The position numbers and the translations under genes were made by a program. A stretch of DNA of 64,000 nucleotides from Pseudocercospora fijiensis CIRAD86 (lineage: Eukaryota; Ascomycota; Dothideomycetes; Mycosphaerellales; Mycosphaerellaceae), in contig NW_006921538.1 of the NCBI RefSeq assembly GCF_000340215.1, positions 1,798,001 to 1,862,000 on the forward strand, read 5' to 3'. The notes beneath the pieces were generated by a model that was not told the DNA's origin, searched no databases, and worked only from the letters and a program-made list of their open reading frames with translations. Of the stretch, positions 14,170 to 24,993 are shown piece by piece. Numbering within the stretch: position 1 is the first letter of the stretch; each line of letters opens with the position of its first letter.

Positions 14170-15595
14170 ACTTTCCCTCTTCGATTGTTACTATTCGGTA
14201 TATCTATATAGGTCTACCTAGATACTAGCTATACGCTTACTATTGCAGAAAAAGACTTTATTTTAAGCTATCGCCTAGACGTAGAGATACGTAAGCTACG
14301 CGAACCGATCGAAATTAGTAGTATTACCGGCGCGTATCGCTCTAGGGAATACGTTATATTAGATATATTTGTCCTAGTAGCGAAGGCGGACGGTATAGTC
14401 TCCCTAGTATAGATAACTCGTAAGGTTTACCTAGTTCCTAAACTAAAGGCAAATATCCTAGTCGGTATAGATACGATTGCCCTAGAGGGAATAAAGATCG
14501 ATATTCCCGCGCGGACGGTTACTATAGCTAGTTAGGACAACGCCTACTTTAAAGTAGCCGTTAAGCGTAAGAAAGGGAAGTCGGTTTAGCGCCCTATAAG
14601 GCTAGTAGAGGACGTAATATTAGCGCCGCGTACGGTCGCCCTCGCGCTAGTTAAGTACGGCGGTAACCTCCCTAAGGGCCGGGATTTTATTCTTAACGCC
14701 GGTTTCTTAGCCTAGCTAACCGGCAATGCCTAAGGATTGTCGTTACAAGCTCTACTACTAGTAACGGCGTATAATTAGGTCGTAGACGCTAATTTTTCTT
14801 ATACGTATATTCGTAACAATATAACGACTCCGGTAATAGTACGAGCTAGATAGCTACTTAGTTTATTAAGTAATAGGACTATTACTAGGGCCTACTATAT
14901 CGACGTAGCCGACTACGGACTAGTAGGATTAAGTCCTAACGCTTTTACGGCTACGCGGGATATACTAAATGCGTAGCGGGAATACTAGTACGCGTTAGGC
15001 GTAACGATCTATAGTAATAATAACTAGGTAGACTAAATCGCTATAGCGGTCGAGCGGTACTTAGAGCTTTTTACGGATCGCTAAACGGTAGTCGATATTC
15101 CTAAGCACGATTATATGCCTATCCCTATAGTACCGAACTACTTAGATCTATTGCCGCCTCCTCGTATAATTAACCTAGGCAAGAGGGATCGTAAGGTAGT
15201 AGACAAGATATATAACGACTTGTACCGCTAAGGGAAAATATAGCACACGACCGAGCCTACCCCCTTCGGCTTCCTAGTATTCGTAGTTTAGAAGCGGGTT
15301 ACTAACGGTAAAGGCGGTATAATTAATAAGCCGTAGGCGGTAGTCGATATCTGCGCCTTAAATAAGGTAACGATCCCCGATAGCTATTAGATACCGCTCT
15401 AGGCGGATCTTTTTATACAATTAGTAGGGTGCTAGTATATTAGCACTATAGACTGTCTAACCTTCTTCTACTAATAGGGCGTAAAGCCGGAGGATTGTTA
15501 CAAATTAACGATTAATACTTATCGCGGCTAGGAATAGTATAAGGTCGCTATTATAGGGTATTCGAACAGTGTCTAATTTATATAGCGGAAGCTAG
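14170..15595 (+). pseudogene. Protease and N-terminal RT of retrotransposon 1 (interrupted)
   Basis: The aspartic protease active site near 14218 reads YLDTSYTL, where DTG has become DTS by a TpG to TpA change. It is followed by PKLKANILVGIDTIA, the usual downstream strand. RT begins near 15180 (RKVVDKIYNDLYR) and includes TPFGFLVFVV, AVVDICALNKVTIPDSY and a fingers/palm part up to RKL. The frame is cut at 15595 by LTR element 2. The duplicated GCTAG sits at 15591-15595 and 32972-32976, and reading resumes in phase after it. Confidence 0.88.
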
Positions 15596-15941
15596 TATTA
15601 CGGTTACTCGCGACAGATCGTTAGGTAACTTCTTATTACGTGCAAGCCGAGGCTTCTTTAGAGAGGCTAATGCAAGCGGGAGGTAGAGACAGAATAATTA
15701 GTACAAAGGTAATTCTAATTAGTAAGTAGGTAATATAAGTTAAACGCCTCGAGCTATAAGGGCATTCCGGCGTTCCTAAATACAAAGGAGACATCTTATC
15801 TATAGTCGTAAGCGACGTAAGCGACGCTATCGCTCTCGACCGCTCCTATCGCTCCTAGTAAGATAGAGCGATAGCTTAGCCTACTAGTCTTAGCGTCGCT
15901 CTAAGATTATATAAGGACTCTAACTAATTAGATCCGTAATA
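15596..15941 (-). repeat. 3' LTR of retrotransposon 2
   Basis: 346 bp, paired with 32626-32971. In the segments compared the two LTRs differ by about ten positions, all C/T or G/A transitions, as RIP would give. The opening TG is TA here and TG in the partner. Confidence 0.95.
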
Positions 15942-16005
15942 CTATCCCCCTCCTTAAGCGGAATAGTCCCTTATTTCGGAACTTTCTAATTCTAACTTCT
16001 TTATT

Positions 16006-16590
16006 ATGCTGAAGTTATCGAAGGACTTGTCTTCTCGCTAGCGTAAGGAAAATATCGCAAATAATATCCTCGCCGACTGTCTCGAAATGCCGATCCGCTA
16101 CTTTTATTACGAATAGGCCGGTAAATCCTATAAGGTCGATCTTCGTTCTAGTCGCTGCTCCGAGTGCGCCCTATACGGCTAGTCCTATAATATGTAAGTT
16201 ACTCGTATAGAGTATAAAAAAATCCGGAAAGCGCGTCTAAAGATAGCTAAAGATCTTAAGGCGGCTAAAGAGGAGGAGGACCTCCTTATGCGGAAGCTTT
16301 TCGAGTATCGCGTAAAGGTCCGCCGCTTACGCAAGTCGCTACGTATAAAAGAAGATCGGGAGGTATAGGCTCTTAAGGTAGAGGAAGCCTCTATCTAATA
16401 AGCGGAGGAGCTCGAAAGAGAGTTAGGCTCTTCGCCTATAGAGCCGATATTATTCTCGTTGCCTACTAACGAGCCGTTTCCCCTAGATAGCCGATTATAG
16501 ATATCTCCTTATAACTAGAGTTATCTAGATAGGACATCCTAGCCTGTCTCTAAAATCCCTAGTAGGAGTGCCGAGAATCTAGTATCCTAA
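16006..16590 (+). pseudogene. Antisense Zn(II)2Cys6-like gene in retrotransposon 2
   Basis: A 195-codon frame from ATG to TAA on the strand opposite to gag-pol, broken only by RIP-type stops. Residues about 32-60 have exact binuclear-cluster spacing C-x2-C-x6-C-x8-C-x2-C-x6-C. Four of the six positions read Tyr (TAY from TGY), while the fourth and fifth Cys remain (SSRCSEC). A long charged, helix-prone stretch follows (KKIRKARLKIAKDLKAAKEE, about residues 75-150). In fungi this cluster binds DNA in transcription factors. Here the product may be element-specific. It lies between the 3' LTR and the chromodomain end of pol, facing it. Confidence 0.78.
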
Positions 16591-16789
16591 AGGTATGTAT
16601 TTTTAGTATTTCCTGTCTATTTTATCTTCTAGCTAGTTAGTCTAGTAGTATAATTCTTAGCTATAAAAGATATAGTTGCTAGGTACGCTATTAGAGTCCC
16701 CGCTCCTCGAGCTATACTGCCTTAGATCGTTAAGAACTCTAAGGCGCTATAATCGATAGGGTCTAAGAGGTCGTAGGTTTAATTCTTAT

Positions 16790-19700
16790 ACTAGTTATTT
16801 CCTTTTTGTCTAGTTTTAGTATTTTTTGATTATCTGCTAATAGTTCTATAGGTTTCCTTTTAGTTCCTAAGTGTTTTCTAAATGTAGGTATCCTTTCTAT
16901 TTAATAAGGTATTTCTAACCTTACTAGTCTAGGATCTTCTCGACTTTAAACTCGTTTTCTTCCTTAGGTTAGAAGTGAAATATTTCTTAGTACGGTGTTT
17001 CGGCGTCTATAGATTCTAGTATAGAGATATAGAACACTAGGTGGATTTTTGCGTCGTCCGGTAGTTTAAGTCGGTAATTAACTAGTCCTTTAGGCTTATT
17101 AATCAAAAATGGCCCGACTTTAACGTAGTCTAGTTTCTTAGTCGATCTCTAGGTTTTTAAATTCTTTGTTAGGAGGTAGACCTTATCCCCCTTTTTTAGC
17201 TAAGGTACTATTTTTCGTTTAGCATTACACGATCCCGTAATCTTTTCTTAAGACTCGGCAATTGCCCTTTACAATTGTTTATATACCTGCTTTAAGTCTT
17301 CTAAAGCGACTATCGCTTTATCCGCGTATAGATGCTATAAATACTATTCCCCGAATAGCTACGGATGTTTCCTAAAATTAGCGAAGAATAGTGTCTCTTT
17401 CGTAGTCTTAGATTGTTAGTTGTTTAGTGCAAGTTATGCTATAGGTAATAGCGATGCCTAATTGTTTTATACGTAATTAACGTAGTGCCGTAAGTATACC
17501 TCTAAGGCCTGATTCTTGATTTCCGTTTAGCCGTCTGTCTATAGATAGTATACCGTTAATAGCTTATACTTAATTCTAAGTATCGCTATAAGCGTCTTCT
17601 AGTAGTTTGACGTAAAGAGCTTATCTCTATCTATAATATAGGTCCTTAGGAATCTGTAGTATCGTATAAGTCTATCTAGTACGAGGTATCCGAGTTACTC
17701 TACCGTACTTGCTTCGTTAGTAGGAATAAAGTATATATATTTCGTAAGCCTATCGACTATAATAAGTATTATATCGTAGCTATGTCCTATAACCGGATCC
17801 TTAGACTTCGGTAGTTTCGTAATAAAGTCTATCGTAACTTCGTCCTATAGTTTGTCTAGTAGCGTCCTAAATTAGATATATCTATACTTAGCGTGTCTAT
17901 TAGCCTTATTACGCTAACATTGTAGATATTTCTTAATATATTCTAGAACTCGTTATCGCATATATAGGAATCCGAAGCTCCGCTTAACTAGTTCTATTGT
18001 TTTCGAAACTCTAGGGTGTCTATTTTCTAGTCTGTCGTAGTATTGTTATATATACTCTGCAACTCGTTCCTTAGGTACTTAGTATTTCCTATATTCGATT
18101 AGGAACTATTCTTCTATATCCTAAAGAACTCGCATAGTATAGTTGAATTCTTTTATATTAGTACTAAGGCTTCCGTCTTAGTTTGCTTTTAATATCTGCT
18201 GCTGTGCTAGTTCGTAACCCTCTGTATAGTCGCTACGGCGGCTTGGTACGTCGGCTCGTCCGTTCTCGCGTCCTAGGGTATAGCGGATTTCGAACTTGTA
18301 CTATCCTAGTAGCTCCGACTAGCGGGCCTATCTTCGGGTTAGTACTTTAGTTGTAGTAAAGTAAGTTAGATTCTTATAATTAGAAAGAATCGTAAGACTT
18401 AGTGCTCCCTTCGCGTATACTCGCTAGCATTATAGTAATACAACTATTGTAAGTAGCTCCTTATTATAGATATTATAGTTCTATTCCGCGGGTAATATCT
18501 TTCTCGAGTAATAGGCTACCGGGTGCCGTTTCCCGTTATGCTCCTATATAAGGTATACTCCTATAGCCCTATCCGACGCGTCTGTTTCTATCTAGACCGC
18601 CTTATTCCTATCGAATAATCGTAGCGTTAGCGCAGAAACGCATTGCTTCTTTAGCTACCTAAACGCTTCGTCTTCCTTTGTACTCTAGTTCTATTTCTTA
18701 TCTTTCTTTATAAGCTCCGTAAGGGGTACCGATATCTTAGAGTAGCCCTCGATGAATTTCCTATTATAGTTAGCTAATCCTAGGAATAATTATACGTCTT
18801 TAACGCATATAGGCGTTAGCTATTCCTATATTAACTTAGTTTTTTCTAGATCGATCCTAATTCCTATAGTGCTAATAATAAATCCTAGGAACTTAACTTC
18901 CTTCTTATAGAATTCGTATTTCTTAGGTATAGTCTTAAATCCTACTTAAGTAAATCGTTTAAAGACGTCCTACACTATCCGTATATAGTCCGCGAGAGCT
19001 CCCTTAGTATAGACTAAGATATCGTCTATATATACGATAACGTATATATCTAGGAGGTCTCGGAGGACTTCGTTTACAAGGTCTTAATATAACGCTAGGG
19101 CATTTGTAAGTCCTATAGGTATAACTAAGAATTCGTAAAGCCCGTATCTTGTTCGGAATGCTATTATCTACTCGTATCTAGCTGCTATACGTATTGCGTA
19201 AAACGCGTCGCGTAGGTTAATCTTCGTATACTAGTCTAATCTAGTTAATCGGTCTTGCATTTCTTCGATATTCGGTAGTAGGTACCGATTCTTAATCGTA
19301 ATGTCGTTAAGTCGTCTAAAATCGACTACTAGCCGTCCTTCGTCTAATCCGGCTTTCGGAACGAATATTACTAGCGAGGCTACCGAGGATATCGACTTCC
19401 GTATCTAGTAGACCCCGCAGTGGTTCGGTTTGCGAACTATAGAACGTATATGGTTTGGTTTCTTAGCGGTACCCCTCCGGTTTGGTTCCGGTTTGGTTTT
19501 TTGCCCCGCTAGTCTGAGCTGGTTTCCGAGAAAATCCGACTAAACTGCGACGATATACGACGACCTCGGATCGAGTCCGGGACGCGACGGGGGCCTATAT
19601 TGTATACGCTACACGATTGCATCTGTGTTTCGGGCTGTTTAGACGTGTTTTGGGATGGGTTTTTGTCCGTAGCCGGCACGTAGCCGGCACCTAGCCGGCA

Positions 19701-20590
19701 AACCGGTCCGTACACCGGTTTCTTGGCAAACCAAACCAAACCAAACTAGAATTTCGGCTTGGCAAACCAAACCAACCCAACCCGAACCACTACGGGGTCT
19801 AGTATCTAGCCTTTTTCTAATTTTTCTTTTAGCTATTTGTCTAGGGTTTTAAGCTCTTTCTTAGACATTACGTATAAGGGTCCCTATAGAGGCTCTTTCC
19901 TAGGCTGTAAGTATATCTTGTAATCCTATAGTTAGTATTTAGGTAAGGCTACCTTGCCTCTCTCCTCTTTAAAGAGTCGCTTCTACTTACTATACTCTTT
20001 AGGAATGTCTAGGTCCGAGATTCTAGTTTTATTCTTCGATAGCGTATAACTTCTGTCCTTCCCGTGATTGTTATTGTGACCCTCCTCGGTAGTGTCGATC
20101 CGGGTTAAATACGGTTCTCCGTAATTCCTATCGACGCAAACGTCTTACGAGTCGCTCTACGCTTATTAATCTCATCTATCTACGAACGCTGCCGCTATAT
20201 AGGTTAAATGCCGATTATATAGTCGTATTCCTTAAATATAAGTACTCCTCTTTTCTAGTCTACGGCTAGGTTATGCTTTCTTAACTAAGGTATACCTAAT
20301 ACAATATTATAACTAGCTATATTAGTAATATCTAAGACAATCTCCTCGTAGTACTATTAGATAGCTAGTAGTAACGGTATCGTCTCTCGTTCTATACTAG
20401 GTAGCGGTAACCTATCTACTGCTATAAGTTTATACGCTCCTTCTCTTCTACTTCGGGTTGCGATCCCTCGGCTTTTAACGAATAATTCGGAGGCAAAGTT
20501 CCCGCTCGCTCCGGAATCTATTAATATACTCGTCGGGTGCCCGTTAACGATAACTTTTGTACGGAAGACTACTATTAATGCTTAAGCGCT
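16790..20590 (-). pseudogene. pol relic of retrotransposon 2 (protease to chromodomain)
   Basis: Read right to left. Protease near 20480-20560 has ILIDSGASGNF with the catalytic DSG intact (20510-20518). RT about 18850-19400 and after the miniature element includes DDILVYTKG-like sequence and KFLGFIIS. RNase H near 18560-18620 reads ETDASDRAIGVYLI. Integrase lies about 17300-17950. The linker and chromodomain lie about 16820-17130 (KVEKILD**G*KYLIK*KGY). A 393-bp hAT-type insertion interrupts RT at 19409-19801, and the large hAT element cuts just upstream of the protease. Stops are RIP-type. Confidence 0.88.
19409..19801. mobile_element. hAT-type miniature element, copy 1 (393 bp)
   Basis: Terminal inverted repeats TAGACCCCGCAGTGGTTCGG (one or two mismatches at the right end) and an 8-bp duplication GTATCTAG at 19401-19408 and 19802-19809, the hAT signature. 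The ends match the 10-kb element at 20599 and the copy at 45928; relative to these it is inverted. It contains GTAGCCGGCA-type motifs at 19673-19703 and GGTTT-rich subterminal runs. No protein is encoded; the reading frames here are shadows. It sits inside the RT of retrotransposon 2 and is much less RIP-mutated than its surroundings. Confidence 0.93.
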
Positions 20591-20598
20591 TTCGGTAT

Positions 20599-20727
20599 TA
20601 GACCCCGTAGTAGTTCGGGTTGGTTTGGTTTAGTTTGCTAAGCCGAAGATCTGGTTTAGTTTAGGTTGGTTTGCTAAGCAACTACAAGAGTAGCTAGTTC
20701 GAACTATAGAATTTATCGGTTTCTAAG
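20599..20727. repeat. Left terminal and subterminal repeat of the large hAT element
   Basis: TIR followed by GGTTTGGTTT-type runs and GCTAAG(C), matching the left end of the copy at 45928 after allowing for RIP. In hAT elements such regions are transposase binding sites. Confidence 0.8.
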
Positions 20728-21133
20728 AAGTGTAAGAATGTCTACGTAACTCGAAGCAAGCCCTTTATAAGATACGAGAGTGTGGCCGGTAGCGTAGCCG
20801 GCGTTTTTTAGTTATAGGAAGGTACTTATATAACCCTAAATCTATAGGCAATTAGCTAAAGGCACTAACTAATCAAAAGTATATACACAGACAAGCTATT
20901 ATAGTTTAGTTTAGAAACTGCACTTATTAGAAGTGTAAGAATGTCTACGTAACTCGAAGCAAGCCCTTTATAAGATACGAGAGTGTAGCCGGCAGCGTAG
21001 CCGGCATTTTTCAGTTGTAGGAAGGTACTTATATAACCCTAAATCTATAGACAATTAGCTAAGGGCACTAACTAATCAAAAGTATATATACATACAAGCT
21101 ATTATAGTTCAGTTTAGAAACTGCACTTATTAG
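20728..21133 (+). repeat. Tandem duplication, 2 x 203 bp, promoter-like
   Basis: Units 20728-20930 and 20931-21133 are almost identical. Each holds one TAGCCGGC motif pair and a CTTATATAACCC box about 100 bp before the unit end. They lie immediately upstream of the plus-strand gene at 21186, so this may be a doubled promoter. That function is inferred from position only. Confidence 0.85.
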
Positions 21134-21185
21134 GTATGAATTTCATCCTTTCGCTCGCTATTCAATTCCCTAACTACTCGGTAGA

Positions 21186-21725
21186 ATGTTATTATCTAGA
21201 TCTAGGCAGAACTTATCGATTTCCCTAGAAGTCCTCCTCTTTAAGAAGTTCTAACACTTTCCTGCCGAACTGTTCGATAACATTAAGTACTAGGATAGCT
21301 CCTCCCTCGGTATCGGTATAGTATATAAAAGAGCTATAAGGCAGCTCTATAGAACGTTCTACTAGTTACTCGCTATACTAAGGCCGAATGCTAGTTCGTT
21401 CCTTAGAACTCTTAGTTATTTAGGAGATATAAAGGGTAGGGTAGGTAGTAACTTCGTATTATATAAGGAGGTAGAGGCTGCTATAGAAGAGGCCTTTAAC
21501 CTATAGAAGATAGTAAAAGATATAGAGGCAGCTATAGGTCTAGGTACCTAGTTGAATTTCTAGTAGGTAGAGTATAAGGATATTTAGAGGGAGTATTAGG
21601 TAGAGTTACGAAGGCAGGTATATAATATGCTCTAGAAAATAGGGATAGTGCCTATAACTATAACTATTAGGCTCTTCAACCTTCCTTATTTTTCCCTGTT
21701 TTCTTTTTATAAAAATCTAAACTAA
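21186..21725 (+). pseudogene. Unknown 180-codon gene in the hAT element
   Basis: One frame from ATG to TAA on the plus strand, opposite to the other genes of the element. It is interrupted only by TAG at likely former CAG/TGG codons. Readable segments include LLFKKF*HFPAELFDNIKY, IGIVYKRAIR*LYRTF and GRVGSNFVLYKEVEAAIEEA. The C-terminal half is charged and helix-prone. I recognise no domain. The start was chosen because it is the first ATG in this frame after the duplicated upstream unit; an earlier start is possible. It may be helper or passenger cargo. Confidence 0.6.
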
Positions 21726-22025
21726 TACAAATCAACCGGAATGTCTATCTTCTTTTAGTTCTTTAAAAAACCTAGCAGCGTAGCTAGCAGCGTAGCCGGC
21801 CTTTTTACTCCTTAGTACTAACGGGAATTTAGGAGACTTCTATTCCGTACGGCTAATAAAGCATACTATACTATATATATATACTTAGAGAGTATTTAGA
21901 GCGCGGTATGCAGCGCCGTATAATAGCGGCTTATTTCGCATATAGAAAAGCTTATAGATAACACTACAAACATCCTTCCTACTAGAATATCTATCCTACC
22001 TAGTACCGTCTCGAATGTAGACATT
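21726..22025. other. Spacer between plus-strand gene and H3-type gene 1
   Basis: Converging 3' ends. It contains a TAGC(C)GGC motif cluster at 21775-21805 and AT-rich sequence with a TATATATATATA run near 21875. Nothing coding was seen. Confidence 0.6.
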
Positions 22026-22111
22026 CTAGCCTTTCAGAATCTAATCGAGTGCTTTGAAATCCTTGTCTATAATCGTTATACGCTTCGCGTAGATAGCTAT
22101 AAGGTTAACCG

Positions 22112-22160
22112 CTAAAATAGTATTAGTATAGTCCGAAAAGAGGTAGAAGAGAAATATATA
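22112..22160 (-). other. Intron 2 of H3-type gene 1
   Basis: About 49 bp between IFE and NLIAI of the H3 fold. Branch-like TACTAATAC and acceptor ATTTTAG are clear. The donor has decayed, so the exact 5' end is uncertain. Confidence 0.7.
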
Positions 22161-22342
22161 TTCGAAGATACGAACTAGGTAGGCTTCTATAGCTTCTTAA
22201 AGGGCGCCTATCGCGGAGGCTTAGAAGCGAAGGTCCGTTCTATAATCCTAGGTAATTTCGCGAACAAGTCGTTAGAAAGGAGCTTTGCGGATTAGGAGCT
22301 TAGAACTCTTCTAATACTACCGAATCTAACGGAGGGCTACGG

Positions 22343-22433
22343 CTAAAGAAGGATTAGTAAAAAGATAGTAAGAATGCCGGCTACGCTACCGGCTACGCTA
22401 CCGGCTACGCTGCCGGCTATAAATAGGACTTAC
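22343..22433 (-). other. Intron 1 of H3-type gene 1, with TAGCCGGC motifs
   Basis: 91 bp with donor GTAAGT, branch-like ACTAAT and acceptor CTTTAG. Splicing restores the conserved R-x-x-G-T-V-A-L-R junction in phase. The centre holds four GTAGCCGG(C/T) motifs. Confidence 0.85.
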
Positions 22434-22698
22434 TGCCTAGGCGCTATCGACGCTTCGTACGATTGCTACTAGTAGTAGAAGCGCTAGTTGTCGTCTTACG
22501 TAGAGCCTTGCCCGCCGTTGTCTTACGCGGAGCCTTACTCGCGACGCCCTTTCTAGTACCGGAGCTAGCGGTAGTAGTAGCAGCCCTCTTGCGTTAATGT
22601 ACTATACTCGTTCTACTATTTCCGGTCTTATTACGACCCGTAGAAGTACTAGGTCCCTTCTTGCGAGGCGTCGTAACTTAGTTAAGTAGACTCGCTAT

Positions 22699-23239
22699 TA
22701 TAAAAGTCGTCGAATTGAGGAAAAAAGTGCGTTACGAAGGTATACGAAGGCGCGCGCGGAGCGAGGGTATTATAGAGGTAGTAGATATAGAGCGTAGAGG
22801 TATAGGTATCGATACGAAGGTTAAATATAGCGGTAGTATCGCGGTGTCGCTAGGTAATAGAGTAAGCTTCGCGTAAGCCTATATTATAGTAACGTTAGAG
22901 CAAGGAAAGAAGGCAGGTACGGCTAAAAAAGGTAGGTACGGCTAAAAAAGGCAGGTACGGCAGACTTTGAAATATAGCCGGCATATATAGCCGGCATAGT
23001 AATAGGCGAAAGCCTCCTTTTAATAAATAGCCGGCGTAATAATAGTATCCTACTATAGTATAGATATTCTTTAGTAATGCCTTTACTAGCTATAGTAATC
23101 TTATAAGTAACCTAGGCCTATTGCTAGTAAATATAAGAAATATTAGGTAGGCTATACTTAATAAGCTAGTTATTTAGTAGGAAAAGGCCTACTACCGTCT
23201 CTATATACCGGCTACGAGTGCCGGCTATCGCTCTAAATT
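22699..23239. other. Spacer upstream of H3-type gene 1
   Basis: Probable promoter side of H3-type gene 1. Contains a GGCAGGTACGGCTAAAAAA repeat (about three copies, 22913-22970), then TAGCCGGCATA repeats at 22975-23030 and another motif near 23207-23226. No coding frame recognised. Confidence 0.55.
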
Positions 23240-23961
23240 CAACTCCGCCCTATCTCGGAGGCTAAGGTACCGAGCGGAAACCTTATAGCTTATATTCACT
23301 CGGTTATCGCGGAGCGCTTATAGGTAAGGTATTAGAAAAGAGTATAAAAAGTACGAGAAGAGTATCCTAGGATATAGGTCGTAAGTAAATAAGAGTAGTA
23401 CGCCTAGTTATTTATATAGTACGTTACTCTATACGACTAAGAGCCTATATTATCTTATGCTTCGCTTATAAGACCTCGACTCTACTAGTATACTATCGAT
23501 CTCCTCCTCGGTCGCTAATACGCTATCTTAATTCTTCTTCGAGTTGCCGGACTTAGTACGTATCTATAGCTATATAATAGCGCTACGTATTATAGAGAAT
23601 CAACTCCGCCGTATCTCGAAGGCTAAGGTACCGAGCGGAAATCCTATAGCTTATATTTACTCGGTTATCGCGGAGCGATTATAGGTAAGGTATTAGAAAA
23701 GAGTATAAAAAGTACGAGAAGAGCATCCTAGGATATAGGTCGTAAGTAAATAAGAGTAGTACGCCTAGTTATTTATATAGTACGTTACTCTATACGACTA
23801 AGAGCCTATATTATCTTATGCTTCGCTTATAAGACCTCGACTCTACTAGTATACTATCGATCTCCTCCTCGGTCGCTAATACGCTATCTTAATTCTTCTT
23901 CGAGTTACCGGACTTAGTACGCATCTATAGCTATATAATAGCGCTACGTATTATAGAGAAT
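23240..23961. repeat. Tandem duplication, 2 x 361 bp
   Basis: Units 23240-23600 and 23601-23961 differ at only a handful of positions, nearly all transitions. The minus strand of each reads as a charged protein fragment (VR*LEEELR*RISDRGGDR) with RIP-type stops, so it may be a duplicated gene piece. No domain is recognised. It lies between the two H3-type genes. Confidence 0.85.
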
Positions 23962-24351
23962 TTCTCGTTAAAGTTTCTCTCTCGTAGGCTTACTATCTAC
24001 CTCGTAGTATAGAGGATTAAAGTGCTAATACTAAAGAATCTCCTTATAGTTAGGATACTAGGGCTCCTTAGGACCTTTGTATTTTAGGTCTAAATAGAGA
24101 CGTATTATAAACGTTCTATCGCCCTTTCGCTTACTACTCGCTAGGTCGCGATATACGAAGAAACTAATCTAAATATAGCTCGTCTCTGTAATAGCCGGGT
24201 AAATATAGAGCGCTAGGTTTCTACTTCGTACCTTAGATTTAGGGACGGCGCGGAGATAAAATTAGAAATGTAGCCGGTACCTATAGCCGGCAAAAGGATG
24301 CGAAAATAGGCCTCCTCCTAGGTTAATCTAACGACTAAATACAATTTCTAA
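23962..24351. other. Region downstream of H3-type gene 2
   Basis: Continues from the 361-bp repeat without an identified domain. It may hold the rest of the unknown minus-strand gene represented in that repeat. A TAGCCGG motif pair lies at about 24272-24291, just past the stop of H3-type gene 2. Confidence 0.45.
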
Positions 24352-24993
24352 CTAATCCGCTATAAACCGACGCCGAATTTTAGCTAGAAGCTATATATCT
24401 TTATTTTAAAGAGTAACCCGCTTCGTATAGATAGTAAGGAGGTTTAAAAGCTTAAGCTCGGTTACGAGAAATGCCTCCGTAGCTTTCTAAAGAGCACTAA
24501 TCGCCTTAGCCGTAAATCGTATACTAGACCGAAAATCTAATATAATTTCTCGGACGAGTCGCTAGAAGGGAGTCTTAGGGATTAAAAGCTCGGTCCCTCT
24601 TTTATTTTAGAAAAGCCGGATCTAGCGAAGGGTAATAGTACCTAGTTTAAAGCGCCGCTTCTTTATCGTCGAGTCCTACCTTATTCCCTTTCTTTTAATA
24701 GAAAGATAACTTTTCTTCGCGATAGTCTTCGTCCGCCTACTCTTTTTAGCCTTCTCCTATCTACCTATAGCCTTCTTGTTTTTCGGTACTATTTTCCGAA
24801 GAACCCCCTTCCTTCGTATATACTACGGAGAGCCTTACTCTTCCGATATCTCGTTCTCGCTACGGTCTCCCTATACTTAGCTTGCTTTACCCTTGCCCTT
24901 TAGCCTCTAAAGATATTTATCTACGCGTTTAGGCGATAAGGGTATATCGGTAGGACCTAGAAAATTAATAAGTATATAATCGTAAGGAGACAT
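24352..24993 (-). pseudogene. Divergent histone H3-type gene 2 with long N-terminal tail
   Basis: One continuous minus-strand frame of 214 codons from ATG to TAG, no intron seen. Residues 1-130 form a basic tail: it starts MSPYDYILIN, includes LSPKRVDKYL, and later KKSRRTKTIAKKSYLSIKRK. The H3 fold follows: GTITLR*IRLF*NKRGTELL, IPKTPF*RLVREIILDF, SAL*KATEAFLVTEL, then IYTKRVTL*NKDI*LLAKIR. The three-residue longer alpha-N/alpha-1 junction and the long tail recall centromeric H3 (CENP-A) variants, but loop 1 is not extended, so the class is uncertain. Stops are RIP-type. Confidence 0.85.

Larger units (their letters stand above)
22026..22698 (-). pseudogene. Histone H3-type gene 1 (canonical layout, two introns)
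   Basis: Minus-strand gene whose start reads ATA GCG (from ATG GCG) at 22696-22698. The N-tail is Lys/Arg/Ser/Thr-rich and includes SKAPRKTTAGKALRKTT, like an H3 tail. After intron 1 the frame gives GTVALR*IR*Y*KSSKLLIR (the alpha-N helix), then KAPF*RLVREIT*DYRTDLRF, then SAIGAL*EAIEAYLVRIFE. After intron 2 it reads NLIAIYAKRITIIDKDF. Removing intron 1 joins RLG to TVALR exactly as in H3. Length and domain order fit H3. The Q-to-stop and H-to-Y changes are RIP damage. In chromatin H3 forms the nucleosome core with H4; why a transposon carries it is unknown. Confidence 0.88.

Noticed and set aside
22430..22698. Stand-alone low-complexity basic protein
   Set aside because: Splicing across 22343-22433 joins it in phase to the H3 fold, so it is the H3 tail.
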